Shown here: in pieces, positions 17,766 through 25,176 of the stretch | Position numbering within the stretch: the first letter of the stretch is position 1 | Layout of the letters: the number at the start of each line of letters is the position of its first letter | Source: CAIMFV01 sp040757715 | GTDB taxonomy: Bacteria; Pseudomonadota; Alphaproteobacteria; Caulobacterales; Caulobacteraceae | Direction: 5' to 3' | Length of the DNA: 64,000 nucleotides | NCBI GenBank assembly: GCA_040757715.1 | Contig: JBFLWS010000011.1 | Span: 1-64,000 of the forward strand | Position numbers and translations under genes: made by a program | Notes under the pieces: model-generated | The model's database searches: none | Told to the model about the DNA's origin: nothing | What the model saw: only the letters and a program-made list of their open reading frames with translations

Positions 17766-18131
17766 TCAGGCGGGGTCCGCGAGGGTGGGCTCGGGGCGGT
17801 CCAGCGCCGTCAGGGTCTGGCCAGGGGCGGTCACGACGACCTTGGAGAAGAAGCGCTCGACGCCGTCCTTATCGGTGTAGCGGTCGTGGCGGATCTCGCC
17901 CTGGACGAAGACCTTGGTCCCGGTCGGCAGGCCCTTGGTGGCCAGCCAGTTCACCGTCGCCGGGGTCCAGATTTCCACCTGGTGCCAGGTGGGGTAATCC
18001 TTCCGCTCGCCCTTGGCCTTGCTGTAGCGGCTGGTGCAGACCCGCAAGGTGGCGACGGGCTTGCCCGAGGTCGTGGTGCGGATCTCCGGCTCGGCGCCCG
18101 TGTAGCCGATGAGTTGAGCTTGGTTCAGCAT
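17766..18131 (-). CDS. ssb: Single-stranded DNA-binding protein, copy 1
   Basis: The 121-residue product is an OB-fold SSB (MLNQAQLIGYTGAEPEIRT; VATLRVCTSRY; VFVQGEIRHDRYTDKDGVER). It lacks the long tail and acidic DDDIPF-type tip of housekeeping SSB, as usual in short plasmid versions. It protects single-stranded plasmid DNA after conjugative entry or during replication. It is a clear paralogue of the gene at 23084-23449, in inverted orientation, with a conserved leader and terminator. Confidence 0.93.
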   Translation of the reverse strand: MLNQAQLIGYTGAEPEIRTTTSGKPVATLRVCTSRYSKAKGERKDYPTWHQVEIWTPATVNWLATKGLPTGTKVFVQGEIRHDRYTDKDGVERFFSKVVVTAPGQTLTALDRPEPTLADPA

Positions 18132-18375
18132 CGTCGTTCTCCATCTTCCGCCCAGAGGGGCCCGGGCGGCCCGCGGTCCCTGCCGCGATCACGCCACCGT
18201 CCAGGCGGGGGTTCAGCGACGGGGGGAGGCCCGGGCGGGCTGGAAACCGGTCTGCAGCGCTCGCCGCGAAGACCGGAGGGTCCGGACCGGCCGCCTCGCT
18301 GGCGAGGTCGGCTTCCGCCCAGAGCGGCCCGGCCTAGGGTTGCGGGATTGATCGCGCGGGACCGTCTGCCGTCCC
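18132..18375 (-). promoter_or_regulatory. Structured leader of ssb1 (leader family member 1)
   Basis: About 244 bp upstream of ssb1 match, on the opposite strand, the leader of ssb2 (22843-23083) almost throughout. It contains a CCTCGC-CA-GCGAGG hairpin and a CCGGTCT/AGACCGG hairpin (18247-18253 and 18270-18276 on the plus strand, 16-nt loop), and it ends in a conserved GGCGGAAG..GGAGAA..GACG before the ATG. Confidence 0.7.
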
Positions 18376-18540
18376 AGCGCCCCCGTCTCGGCAGACCTGA
18401 CGACGCTGCGCCAAGGCCGCGCCCTCGGCGTGGGCTCCGGCCGTGAGACGCCCATAAGACCTGGACGCGCCGCCACGCCGCGATCCGCCGGCCAAGTGGA
18501 AAGGCAGAGGAAGGGGGGAGCCGGGCGAGCCGGCCGGGGA

Positions 18541-18942
18541 ATGGGTCCTGGGCCGACGCTGGACCTGGCCATGCTGTACCCCTTCCCGCCGACCGTCGGC
18601 TCCTCTTCGCCCTGGGGACCGATCCAACACCTGTCCCCCTTGGGCCCGGACGCTGTCGCTGTCTCGACCGCGTCGCACGGGGGCATCCGCATCTCGCTGA
18701 CCGCGCTGTCCCGGATCCCCGAACCGCTCCAGGCGACCGCCTACAGCGGCGGCGGCTGGTTCGAAGAGGATTGCGACTGGGCGATCCCCTACCTCGCCCT
18801 GGGCCTCGACGCCTTCGAGCCCGACGCCGCGCGCGCCGCCGAGGTGTGGGCCGCGGCCGTCCACACGGTGAAGCGCTATCACCCGCAGCACGCGGCTGTG
18901 CTCGGCGCGGACGGCGACCCGGAGGGACGCCCCCATGGCTGA
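18541..18942 (+). CDS. DUF7007-like protein
   Basis: The 133-residue product shows the pattern of the DUF7007 plasmid domain: SSPWGPIQHLSPLGPDAV, SVSTASHGGIRIS-like, then GGGWFEEDCDWAIPYLAL. The frame has no well-placed alternative start; an ATG at 18571 is possible. Its end overlaps radC by 8 bp, so the two are co-translated. DUF7007 proteins are frequent next to radC-like and ardC-like genes on conjugative plasmids; function unknown. Confidence 0.75.
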   Translation: MGPGPTLDLAMLYPFPPTVGSSSPWGPIQHLSPLGPDAVAVSTASHGGIRISLTALSRIPEPLQATAYSGGGWFEEDCDWAIPYLALGLDAFEPDAARAAEVWAAAVHTVKRYHPQHAAVLGADGDPEGRPHG

Positions 18943-19660
18943 GCAGCGAGATCTGTTCGCGCCGGGCGTGGCGGAGGCCGCGCCGGTGGGCATCTTCAAC
19001 GGCCTCGAAGGGCGTGAGGACCTGCAGGCGCGGTTCGCGGCCTTCGGCCTCGCCAGCCTGGACGAGGGTGACACCCTGGCGCTGGTCCTCGAGCGTTGCC
19101 TGGCGCCGGGCGGCGACACCGTGGCCGCTGCCGACGCGCTGATGGCGCGATTCGGCGGAATCGGCCGCGTGCTGGGCGCTCCTGAGGGCGACCTGGCCGG
19201 TGTGATCGGCGCCCCGGCGGCCCGCCAGCTTGGGCTGTTGCACGCGCTCCTGCTGCGCGCGCTCGAACACCCCCTGCGGCAGCGCGCGGTCCTGACGTCG
19301 ACCGAGGCGGTGCGGACCTACCTGCGCGCGCGGCTCGCCGCCTTGCCCCGCGAGGTCTTCCACGTCCTGTTCCTCGACAAGAAGAACCAGCTGATCGCCG
19401 ATGAGCGGATGGCGGAAGGCACCGTCGACCACGCGCCGGTCTACCCGCGCGAGGTGGTGCGCCGGGCGCTGGAGCTGTCGGCGAGCGCGATCGTGCTCGC
19501 CCATAACCACCCCTCGGGCGACCCGACGCCGTCGCGCGCCGACATCGAGATGACCCAGCAGGTGGTGGCGGCCGCGCGGGCGCTGCAGATCGCGGTCCAC
19601 GACCATGTGGTGGTGGCGGGCGACCAGGCGGCGAGCCTGCGGGCCCTGGGGCTGATGTAG
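18935..19660 (+). CDS. radC: RadC-family JAB-domain protein
   Basis: The 241-residue product carries a helical N-terminal HhH-like region and the C-terminal JAB/MPN domain with an intact zinc motif: HVLFLDKKNQLI, then AHNHPSGDPTPSRADIEMT (JAMM-type H-x-H...S...D, about residue 190). RadC-like proteins are common on mobile elements, where they are tied to conjugation and DNA restriction evasion, although biochemical function is unsettled. It follows the DUF7007 gene with an 8-bp overlap. Confidence 0.92.
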   Translation: MAEQRDLFAPGVAEAAPVGIFNGLEGREDLQARFAAFGLASLDEGDTLALVLERCLAPGGDTVAAADALMARFGGIGRVLGAPEGDLAGVIGAPAARQLGLLHALLLRALEHPLRQRAVLTSTEAVRTYLRARLAALPREVFHVLFLDKKNQLIADERMAEGTVDHAPVYPREVVRRALELSASAIVLAHNHPSGDPTPSRADIEMTQQVVAAARALQIAVHDHVVVAGDQAASLRALGLM

Positions 19661-19735
19661 GCGGCTGGGCTCGCGGGAGGCGGAGGAAGGGCGGGTCCGG
19701 GTGCGCTCGATGGGAGCGCATTTGGAGGAATTCCG

Positions 19736-20242
19736 ATGTCCGAATCCGGCTGGTCCGAGACCCGCGTCACCACCCTGTCCCAGCTCTGGTTCGACGGCCT
19801 GTCGGCGTCGCAGATCGCCAAGCAGCTGGGCGGGGTCACCCGCAACGCCGTCATCGGCAAGGTCCATCGCCTGGGTCTGAGCGGCCGGGCGGCGGCCTCC
19901 GCGCCGTCCCGCGCGCCGAGATCCGCGACCCCTCGGCCCAAGCGGCCACGCCGGGTGGCCATGGCGGCCCCTGCCGTTCGCAAGCCGCGCGTCCCGCTGC
20001 CCGCCCAGGACTACGCGCCGGCGCCCGAGGGCCCGGGGCTAATCGGGGACATGGCCCTGCTGGGCGCCCACGTCTGCAAGTGGCCGATCGGCGATCCCAA
20101 GAGCCCCGACTTCAGCTTTTGCGGCCGGCAGGCCGACGGCCGCTATTGCACCGCGCATGAACAGACCGGCGTGCGCCCTGGGACAGCCTGGCGCGCCGAT
20201 CGTGATCCGATCGTCAGGCGCGCCCTGGCCGGGTTGCTCTGA
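19736..20242 (+). CDS. gcrA: GcrA-family cell-cycle regulator, plasmid copy
   Basis: The 168-residue product starts with the GcrA helix-turn-helix (WSETRVTTLSQLWFDG; SASQIAKQLGGVTRNAVIGK; VHRLGLSGR), then a basic Pro/Ala/Arg linker, then the sigma70-binding C-terminal motif (CKWPIGDPKSPDFSFCG and YCTAHE). In Caulobacter, GcrA activates promoters carrying CcrM-methylated GANTC sites with sigma70. A plasmid copy could re-time plasmid or host transcription to the cell cycle; the GANTC cluster before repC is a possible target. A GGAGGAATT RBS supports the start. Confidence 0.9.
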   Translation: MSESGWSETRVTTLSQLWFDGLSASQIAKQLGGVTRNAVIGKVHRLGLSGRAAASAPSRAPRSATPRPKRPRRVAMAAPAVRKPRVPLPAQDYAPAPEGPGLIGDMALLGAHVCKWPIGDPKSPDFSFCGRQADGRYCTAHEQTGVRPGTAWRADRDPIVRRALAGLL

Positions 20243-20265
20243 CCCTCCGGACACGGAGCAAGGCC

Positions 20266-20635
20266 ATGATGCCCTCCCCTCTTCTGCGCTACGCGCGGAT
20301 GGACGCTGAAGTCCCGGCGCGGCGCCCTCGACGGCATCTTATCCGACCGGCCAGACCTGCGGCTGCACAGGTTCGGCTGCAAGCGGACTTCGCTGCTTGA
20401 GCCGCCGGTGCGCTCCCGGCTGGCCACGGCCGACAGCATGGCCTGGTCCTTTGCGGCCCGGTTCGAAGGTCGCGATCAGAATGCCTGGGACGAAGCCGGG
20501 CGCTTCGCATTGGGGTTCGGCGGCAGTCCCGAAGCGGTCGACCTCCTGGACGCGCGCGCCGGGTGGCGGCGGGCGGTCGTGCGCGAGGGAGTGATGCCCC
20601 AGCGGGGTCTCGGGACGGCCCTTTGGCTCCAGTGA
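20266..20635 (+). pseudogene. Frameshifted unknown gene
   Basis: An ATG at 20266 opens a frame beginning LLRYARMDA that soon becomes unlike protein. The +1 frame then reads as good coding sequence with no stop (LKSRRGALDGIL, DLRLHRFGCKRTSLLEP, SMAWSFAARFEGRDQNAW, DEAGRFALGFGG, QRGLGTALWLQ) to the TGA at 20635. A single missing base near 20311 would join the two into one ~120-residue protein. It may be a pseudogene, a sequencing error or a recoded gene. The intact C-terminal part from GTG 20408 (75 residues) could still be made alone. Confidence 0.55.
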
Positions 20636-20654
20636 CCTCGCCACCAGCCGTCGT

Positions 20655-20693
20655 CCCCCACAAGGGACGCTGCGCTCAAAGCCCTTGTGGGGG
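20655..20693 (+). promoter_or_regulatory. Perfect 12-bp hairpin in leader of DUF2493 gene
   Basis: CCCCCACAAGGG and CCCTTGTGGGGG pair perfectly around a 15-nt loop that contains ACGCTGCGCT. It stands 74 bp upstream of the DUF2493 start and has no T-tract, so it looks regulatory rather than terminating. The loop resembles that of the ssb leader hairpins (CGCTGCGCT in ssb2). Confidence 0.55.
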
Positions 20694-20767
20694 CCGCCGC
20701 CTGTCGGCGCGGGGCGGTCACGAGCCGACGGGCTCGACCCTCCAACCCCCACTCAAGGGATCACCCC

Positions 20768-21700
20768 ATGCCATTTTCGCCTCTTCCCCCCACCTCAGAG
20801 CGGCTGACGCACTACGAAGCTCAGACTCTCCTTCTCGAAGACGCCCGCACCCATCCGCCCGAAGACGCCCTGCTCCAGCTCGGCCATGGCCTGATGAACG
20901 AAGTGCTCGATCTCGTCGGCGATTCCGCCCTAGAGGACTTCCAGACCCTGATCGGCGAGGCCCTGATCGGCGCCTTCCACTCCGCCGCCCAGCGCATCGA
21001 GCGCGACGCCGACAAGGCCCGCGACACCCTGAACGGGCTGATCCGGGACTTTGATGGCTCGGAGATTCTCGATGTCGAGATCCAGGAAGCGACCCTGAAG
21101 GCCCGCACCGCGGACGTGGCGACCCTCGCCCTGGAGATCATCCGCGACGCGGCCGCCGCCAGCTACACGACCTCGACAGGTGACGTCTGGAGCCCCTGGA
21201 AGGGCTCGGTGAAGGCGTCCCGCACCACGGCGGCGCAGATCGAGGCGCGCGACGCGATCCGGGCGAGCAAGGCCCGCAAGCATAGTGCGGCGTTCCCGGG
21301 CGCGACGATCGTGGCGTTCCGGGCGGCCCCACAGGCCGACACGGCGGACGATGCCGGGCGGATCTTCGACGCCCTGAACTGGGCGCTCGGCCAATGGCCG
21401 GACATGGCGCTGGCGACCTCCGGCGCCAAAGGCGGCGAGAAGCTGGCCATCAAGTGGGCCAAGCAGAAGGGCGTGACCCTGGTCCTGGCCAAGGCCGATT
21501 TCGACCGCAACGGTCGGGCGGCGCCGTTCCGGGCCAATGACGAGATGCTGGACCTGGATCCGGTCTGCGTCCTGACCCTGGCCAATTCGATCAACCCGAG
21601 CCGGGGTGGCAGCTTGCAGCCCTTTGGACCGGCCCTGAACCTGGCCCAGAAGGCGGCGGAGAAGGGTATCCGGCACCATCCGGTGAAGGCCCGGGCCTGA
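20768..21700 (+). CDS. DUF2493 (SLOG-like) plasmid protein
   Basis: The 310-residue product has a helical N-terminal half and a C-terminal SLOG-superfamily DUF2493 domain (TIVAFRAA; MALATSGAKGGEKLAIKWA; GVTLVLAKADFDRNG; AAPFRANDEMLDL). SLOG domains bind nucleotides or nucleotide-derived ligands; DprA is a relative. I chose ATG 20768; an upstream extension includes the hairpin region and looks non-coding. It is part of the accessory block between the two ssb modules and is found on many alphaproteobacterial plasmids. Confidence 0.8.
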   Translation: MPFSPLPPTSERLTHYEAQTLLLEDARTHPPEDALLQLGHGLMNEVLDLVGDSALEDFQTLIGEALIGAFHSAAQRIERDADKARDTLNGLIRDFDGSEILDVEIQEATLKARTADVATLALEIIRDAAAASYTTSTGDVWSPWKGSVKASRTTAAQIEARDAIRASKARKHSAAFPGATIVAFRAAPQADTADDAGRIFDALNWALGQWPDMALATSGAKGGEKLAIKWAKQKGVTLVLAKADFDRNGRAAPFRANDEMLDLDPVCVLTLANSINPSRGGSLQPFGPALNLAQKAAEKGIRHHPVKARA

Positions 21701-21861
21701 GGGCCCGAGGCGGCGGCCGCGTGGCCGCCGCTACTCCCGTTTTTGCTGATCTTGGAGGGGCCGCGAGGCGACGCCGGCTGGGATCGACAAGGTGGAGCCC
21801 CCTCCCCTTCCCTTTCAGACCGCGCGGGCTGACCGCGATCTCGGGGCGAACCTGGTCCGGG

Positions 21862-22043
21862 TCCGGCCGGGTCCAAGGCGACCTCGCACGCGAGGCGGGG
21901 TCGGCGGAGCCTCCGGTCTTCCTCCGCTTCGCTCTGTGCAGACCGGTGTCCACCGCCCCCGGCCCTGGGCCCATCCGTCTCCCCGGCCCCGCCGGTCGCA
22001 CGATCGCGGGATGAGCCCGCCGGTCGAAGCGAGGACGAAGACG
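21862..22043 (+). promoter_or_regulatory. Structured leader of orf22044 (leader family member 3)
   Basis: This stretch aligns with the ssb leaders: GACCTCGCACGCGAGGCGG hairpin, then CCGGTCT (21913-21919) pairing with AGACCGG (21940-21946) around a 20-nt loop (TCCTCCGCTTCGCTCTGTGC), then a GATCGCGG box and a purine-rich end (GCGAGGACGAAGACG) before the ATG. Confidence 0.6.
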
Positions 22044-22259
22044 ATGGCGAACATGGCGATGGCGCAGGCGGTTCTGGAACACGCGCACCAATTCTACGAT
22101 GTCGGCAGCTGGTACGTGGTGGCGGAGTGCTGGGACGTCTTCTCGGTGCTCGAAGAGCTGGACCAGCAGGAACAGCGGACCAACACCCGGTTCGAGCTCG
22201 ACGACGGCGCGATCTCGCATTTCGCGCAGATCATCGCGATAGTTCCCACCCTCCACTGA
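22044..22259 (+). CDS. Unknown 71-residue protein
   Basis: The product (ANMAMAQAVLEHAHQFYDVG; SWYVVAECWDVFSVLEEL; FELDDGAISHFAQIIAIV) is a compact acidic, mostly helical protein. No family is known to me. It was placed at ATG 22044 because the conserved leader ends there; an ATG at 22012 region would run through the leader. The shared leader with both ssb genes suggests co-regulation with single-stranded DNA handling, perhaps early after plasmid entry. Confidence 0.6.
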   Translation: MANMAMAQAVLEHAHQFYDVGSWYVVAECWDVFSVLEELDQQEQRTNTRFELDDGAISHFAQIIAIVPTLH

Positions 22260-22267
22260 GGCGCAAG

Positions 22268-22300
22268 GGCGCGGGGCCCCTACCCCGCGCCCCGGCTTTC
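22268..22300 (+). terminator. Terminator after orf22044
   Basis: GGCGCGGGG (22268-22276) pairs perfectly with CCCCGCGCC (22283-22291) and is followed by CCGGCTTT. Confidence 0.65.
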
Positions 22301-22842
22301 GGCGTGAACAGGCGCCGAACGGAATCGCAGGGCTTGGGGTCGGCCAATCGGGCGCCCCAATGTCTTGGGGTTGGTGATTCGTTCCGCCGCCGGCCCTGTT
22401 TGGGCCGCCCCGGAAACAAATCAGCGGCGCGCGTGGAGGCGTTTACGGCCACCCCGGTGACGCCAGGCTCCGCCCGTCAAACCGGACGGAGAGGGCGGCT
22501 TCGATGCTCCGGGCGCGGTGTCGGCCGGCGAAGGGGTCGCCGGGTTCCGGCGGCGTTCGAGCCCTTCTGGCAGAGCGGGTCGCCAGCGTTGGAAGTGGCG
22601 GTTGTGGCTGGATCGCCTCGGGCGAACAACCAGGCGCCGGGCGGCGGCGGGGCGGGGACGGATGTGGCAAGGCCCAGTCGTCCGTAGTCGGGGTCGTGGC
22701 GGCTCTCGGGCCCGGGTGTCCAGCGGCGGCGAACGCGGTGGCGAAACCTGGCCTGCCGGGGTAGCGGGGCGTGCGGCTAGCGCCGGTGAAAGTCGGTCTG
22801 GAGCAGCATCCTCTTCGGTCATCCAACGGGGCGGCGCGGCGG
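22301..22842. other. Gene-free stretch between orf22044 and ssb2 leader
   Basis: No frame here has convincing protein-like sequence on either strand. Short GC-rich hairpins (for example GGCCC-TGTT-TGGGCC) occur. It may be decayed sequence or hold an RNA or transfer signal that cannot be recognised by eye. Confidence 0.4.
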
Positions 22843-23083
22843 CAGACGGTCCCGCGCGATCAATCCCGCAAACCTAGGCCGGGTCGCTCGGGGTTGAAGC
22901 CGACCTCGCCAGCGAGGCGGCGGGCCAGGACCCTCCGGCCTTCCTTCGCTGCGCTGCGTGCAGGCCGGTTTCCAGGCCCGCCGGGCGTCATCCCCTCCCT
23001 TGTCACCGTCCTTCGAGGTCGCGTGATCGCGGCAGGGACCGCGAGCCGCCCGGGCTCCTCCGGGCGGAAGACGGAGAAAGACG
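22843..23083 (+). promoter_or_regulatory. Structured leader of ssb2 (leader family member 2)
   Basis: It begins GACGGTCCCGCGCGATCAAT, identical to the corresponding part of the ssb1 leader. It carries the CCTCGC-CA-GCGAGG hairpin, then CCGGCCT (22935-22941) pairing with AGGCCGG (22962-22968) around a 20-nt loop. The stem differs from the other two copies by a compensated C:G to T:A pair. It ends in GGCGGAAGACGGAGAAAGACG before the ssb2 ATG. Confidence 0.7.
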
Positions 23084-23449
23084 ATGCTGAACCAAGTCCA
23101 ACTGATCGGTTTCACCGGCGCCGAAGCCGAAGTGCGCACCACCCAGGGCGGCAAGAAGGTCGCCATCCTGCGGATCGCCACCAGCCGCTACACCAAGAAG
23201 GGCAACGAGAAGAAGGATTACACGACCTGGCACACGGTCGAGATCTGGAACCAGGCCACGGTCAACTGGCTCGCTTCCAAGCCGCTCCCCAAAGGCGCGA
23301 AGGTGTTCGTCCAGGGCGAAATCCGCCACGACCAGTACACCGATAAGGATGGCGTGGAGCGCTACTTCTCGAAGGTGGTGATCGCCGCGCCGGGCCATGA
23401 GCTGAAGTCCCTCGACCGGCCCGACTCCAACCCCGCCGAGGAGGGCTGA
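23084..23449 (+). CDS. ssb: Single-stranded DNA-binding protein, copy 2
   Basis: The 121-residue OB-fold SSB (MLNQVQLIGFTGAEAEVRT; VAILRIATSRYTKKG; KVFVQGEIRHDQYTDKDGVE) is the same length as, and strongly similar to, ssb1 at 17766-18131 on the other strand. It too lacks the acidic C-terminal tip of chromosomal SSB. It lies immediately upstream of the iteron replicon and may serve it. The two copies differ at many codons, so the duplication is not recent. Confidence 0.93.
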   Translation: MLNQVQLIGFTGAEAEVRTTQGGKKVAILRIATSRYTKKGNEKKDYTTWHTVEIWNQATVNWLASKPLPKGAKVFVQGEIRHDQYTDKDGVERYFSKVVIAAPGHELKSLDRPDSNPAEEG

Positions 23450-23456
23450 CCGCCCT

Positions 23457-23492
23457 GCCCCGCCCGGTGCTCCGGGCGGGGCTTCGGCTTTG
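23457..23492 (+). terminator. Terminator after ssb2
   Basis: GCCCCGCCCGG / CCGGGCGGGGC with a 4-nt loop, then TTCGGCTTTG. It matches the hairpin after ssb1, so terminator, gene and leader were duplicated together. Confidence 0.75.
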
Positions 23493-23653
23493 CCGACAAG
23501 GACGACAGCCGCCGCAATGGCCGCTGGCGTCTGCTTGTCTTCTCATTTTGATTTTGAAAACGACCGCTGCGCCCAGCAGCGGGATTTCTAGATTCCAAGG
23601 ATTCTAATTCAGGGCGGCAGAAGCGATGAAGAAACAAGCGGTTACGCGAATGT

Positions 23654-23755
23654 TCCTGACCGCTCGGGGGCGTCTTCCTGACCCGATGGGGGATCGATCC
23701 TGACCGGGTGGGGGCTTTGACCTGACCCGGCGGGGTCATCCTGACCGCTTGGGGG
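23654..23755 (+). repeat. Five replication iterons (TCCTGACCSNNNGGGGG)
   Basis: Direct 17-bp repeats start at 23654, 23676, 23698, 23720 and 23739. The first four are exactly 22 bp apart, about two helical turns, and the last is 19 bp on. The constant parts are TCCTGACC and GGGGG; the fourth copy is the most diverged. They lie about 150-250 bp before the Rep_3 gene and are the expected initiator-binding sites of its origin. Confidence 0.88.
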
Positions 23756-23778
23756 AGGCGCGCCACAGACCTGTTGTA

Positions 23779-23809
23779 TCCTGACTTGCGAATTGATTCG
23801 AGGTCAGGA
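23779..23809 (+). promoter_or_regulatory. Rep operator: inverted iteron half-sites
   Basis: TCCTGAC (23779-23785) and GTCAGGA (23803-23809) are inverted copies of the iteron core, 17 bp apart, at the likely rep promoter. Rep_3 initiators commonly repress their own gene as dimers on such inverted half-iterons. Confidence 0.7.
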
Positions 23810-23906
23810 ATGCTGGCGTCGATTTGGAGCACGGAGTCGCCGGCTGGTGGATGCGGCGCACATTGCGGATATTGGGGCAGGCGTTGAGGAAACGCCGGGC
23901 CGCGCC

Positions 23907-24992
23907 ATGCGCGTGGCCCATGCGCTGCAGGCGCGCGATGGCGACGAGTTCGCCAAGCCCGGCAACCTGGTCGAGGTCCGCTTCGTCAAGGGCCAGTCGC
24001 TCAGCCTGACGGCCGCGCGCCTGCTGGCCCTGATGATCCTGACCGCGGGCGGCGACGCCTGGGAGCCGGTGGCGCACCGGATGCGCAAGGCCGACATCCG
24101 GCGCGGCCACAAGAGCAACGAGCGGATCTCTGACATGCTGGAAGAGCTGCACCGTACCCTGTTCGCCGCCGACGACCTGTCATGGCGGGGCCGCAAAGCC
24201 ACCAAGCGCTTCTCGCTGATCCAGTCGTCGCGCGAGGAAATCGATGAGGAGGGTTCGGAGGCCGGCTGGATCGAATGGGAGTTCACCCCCGATGCCCGGC
24301 GTCTGATCCGCGAGTCCGAGACCTACGCGGTGCTGAACCGCCAGGCCGTGCTCGGCTTCCGGTCCAGCTATGCGCTGCGGCTCTACGAGATGGGCGCCCT
24401 TCGCCTGTACCGGCGCCAGTCCGTCTGGCGCGGCGACATGACGGCCATCCGCGCGGCGTTCGGGATCGCACCCGAGCTTTACAAGGACTTCGCCCAGCTC
24501 CGTCGCAAGGTGCTCGAGAAGGCTAAGGCCGAGATCGATCACCTGGCTCACTTCACGGTCGACTGGCGCGAGATCCGTCGCGGGCGCACGATCGTCGAGA
24601 TCGAATTCACCTTCCATCCGAAGAGCGCCCCCGCGCAGATGCTGGCGGCTGACGATGATCGCGGCGAGGGTGACAGGCCCGCCGCGCTCGGCGAGCGCGC
24701 TGCCAAGCCGGCTGCGGCGCCCCCTGCCCTCCCCGCTCCGGCCGCAGGCTCGGCCCCGCGTCCCAAGGCGAATGACATCACCCTGCGGTTCCCTTCCGGG
24801 ACCCTCCAGTACGGCGCCGAGCCTTTCGGCGAGATTGCGCGCGTCCATGGCGGCGGCTGGGCCCGCGATCTGATCGCCGACGCCTATCGCGAGCAGATGG
24901 ACGCACGTCTGGCGAACCTCACAGGCGCCAAGCTGGTGAAGTCCTGGACGGGATTCTGCCAAGCCTTTGCTGCGCGGCGCGGCAGGCCCTAA
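23907..24992 (+). CDS. Rep_3-family replication initiator
   Basis: The ~361-residue product shows the two winged-helix domains of Rep_3 (RepA/TrfA/pi-like) initiators: LVEVRFVKGQSLSLTAARLL early, and SYALRLYEMGALRLYRR, WRGDMTAIRAAFGI, LYKDFAQLRRKVLEKA, AEIDHLAHFTVDWREIRRG and IVEIEFTFHP in the second. A Pro/Ala linker and a C-terminal extra domain follow. Iterons and an inverted operator lie upstream. The start is uncertain: ATG 23907 is chosen, but an in-frame GTG 23847 or TTG 23793 would add 20-38 residues. The parAB module follows, so this is a complete second replicon. Confidence 0.85.
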   Translation: MRVAHALQARDGDEFAKPGNLVEVRFVKGQSLSLTAARLLALMILTAGGDAWEPVAHRMRKADIRRGHKSNERISDMLEELHRTLFAADDLSWRGRKATKRFSLIQSSREEIDEEGSEAGWIEWEFTPDARRLIRESETYAVLNRQAVLGFRSSYALRLYEMGALRLYRRQSVWRGDMTAIRAAFGIAPELYKDFAQLRRKVLEKAKAEIDHLAHFTVDWREIRRGRTIVEIEFTFHPKSAPAQMLAADDDRGEGDRPAALGERAAKPAAAPPALPAPAAGSAPRPKANDITLRFPSGTLQYGAEPFGEIARVHGGGWARDLIADAYREQMDARLANLTGAKLVKSWTGFCQAFAARRGRP

Positions 24993-24999
24993 GCGACGA

Positions 25000-25017
25000 A
25001 ATTGCACCGGTGCAATT
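25000..25017. repeat. parS-like palindrome, copy 1
   Basis: Perfect 18-bp palindrome AATTGCACCGGTGCAATT just after the rep gene. Three more identical copies flank parA. It is the likely centromere site for the ParB at 26852. Confidence 0.8.
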
Positions 25018-25158
25018 CCGCTGCTCCCGGTTCCTCCGACCCCGTGGGTCGCCGACCGTCTCCGCTAGCGATCGGCGCCCAACAGACGGGAACGGCGCGC
25101 CAGTCAGGCGGCGCCATCGTCGCCGCACGGGGCGACCCGATCTGCCGTCGGCCGCCCA

Positions 25159-25176
25159 AATTGCACCGGTGCAATT
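25159..25176. repeat. parS-like palindrome, copy 2
   Basis: Second AATTGCACCGGTGCAATT, here extended to a 20-bp palindrome by one more base pair on each side. It lies in the ~600-bp gene-free region between rep and parA, which otherwise shows no gene. Confidence 0.8.

Noticed and set aside
20803..20815. Third copy of TGACGCACTA near the DUF2493 start
   Set aside because: It lies inside coding sequence (Leu-Thr-His-Tyr) and is not part of an inverted repeat.
22127..22822. ORFs on both strands in the gap after orf22044
   Set aside because: Arg/Pro-rich shadow-like composition, no family pattern, and the start overlaps orf22044.
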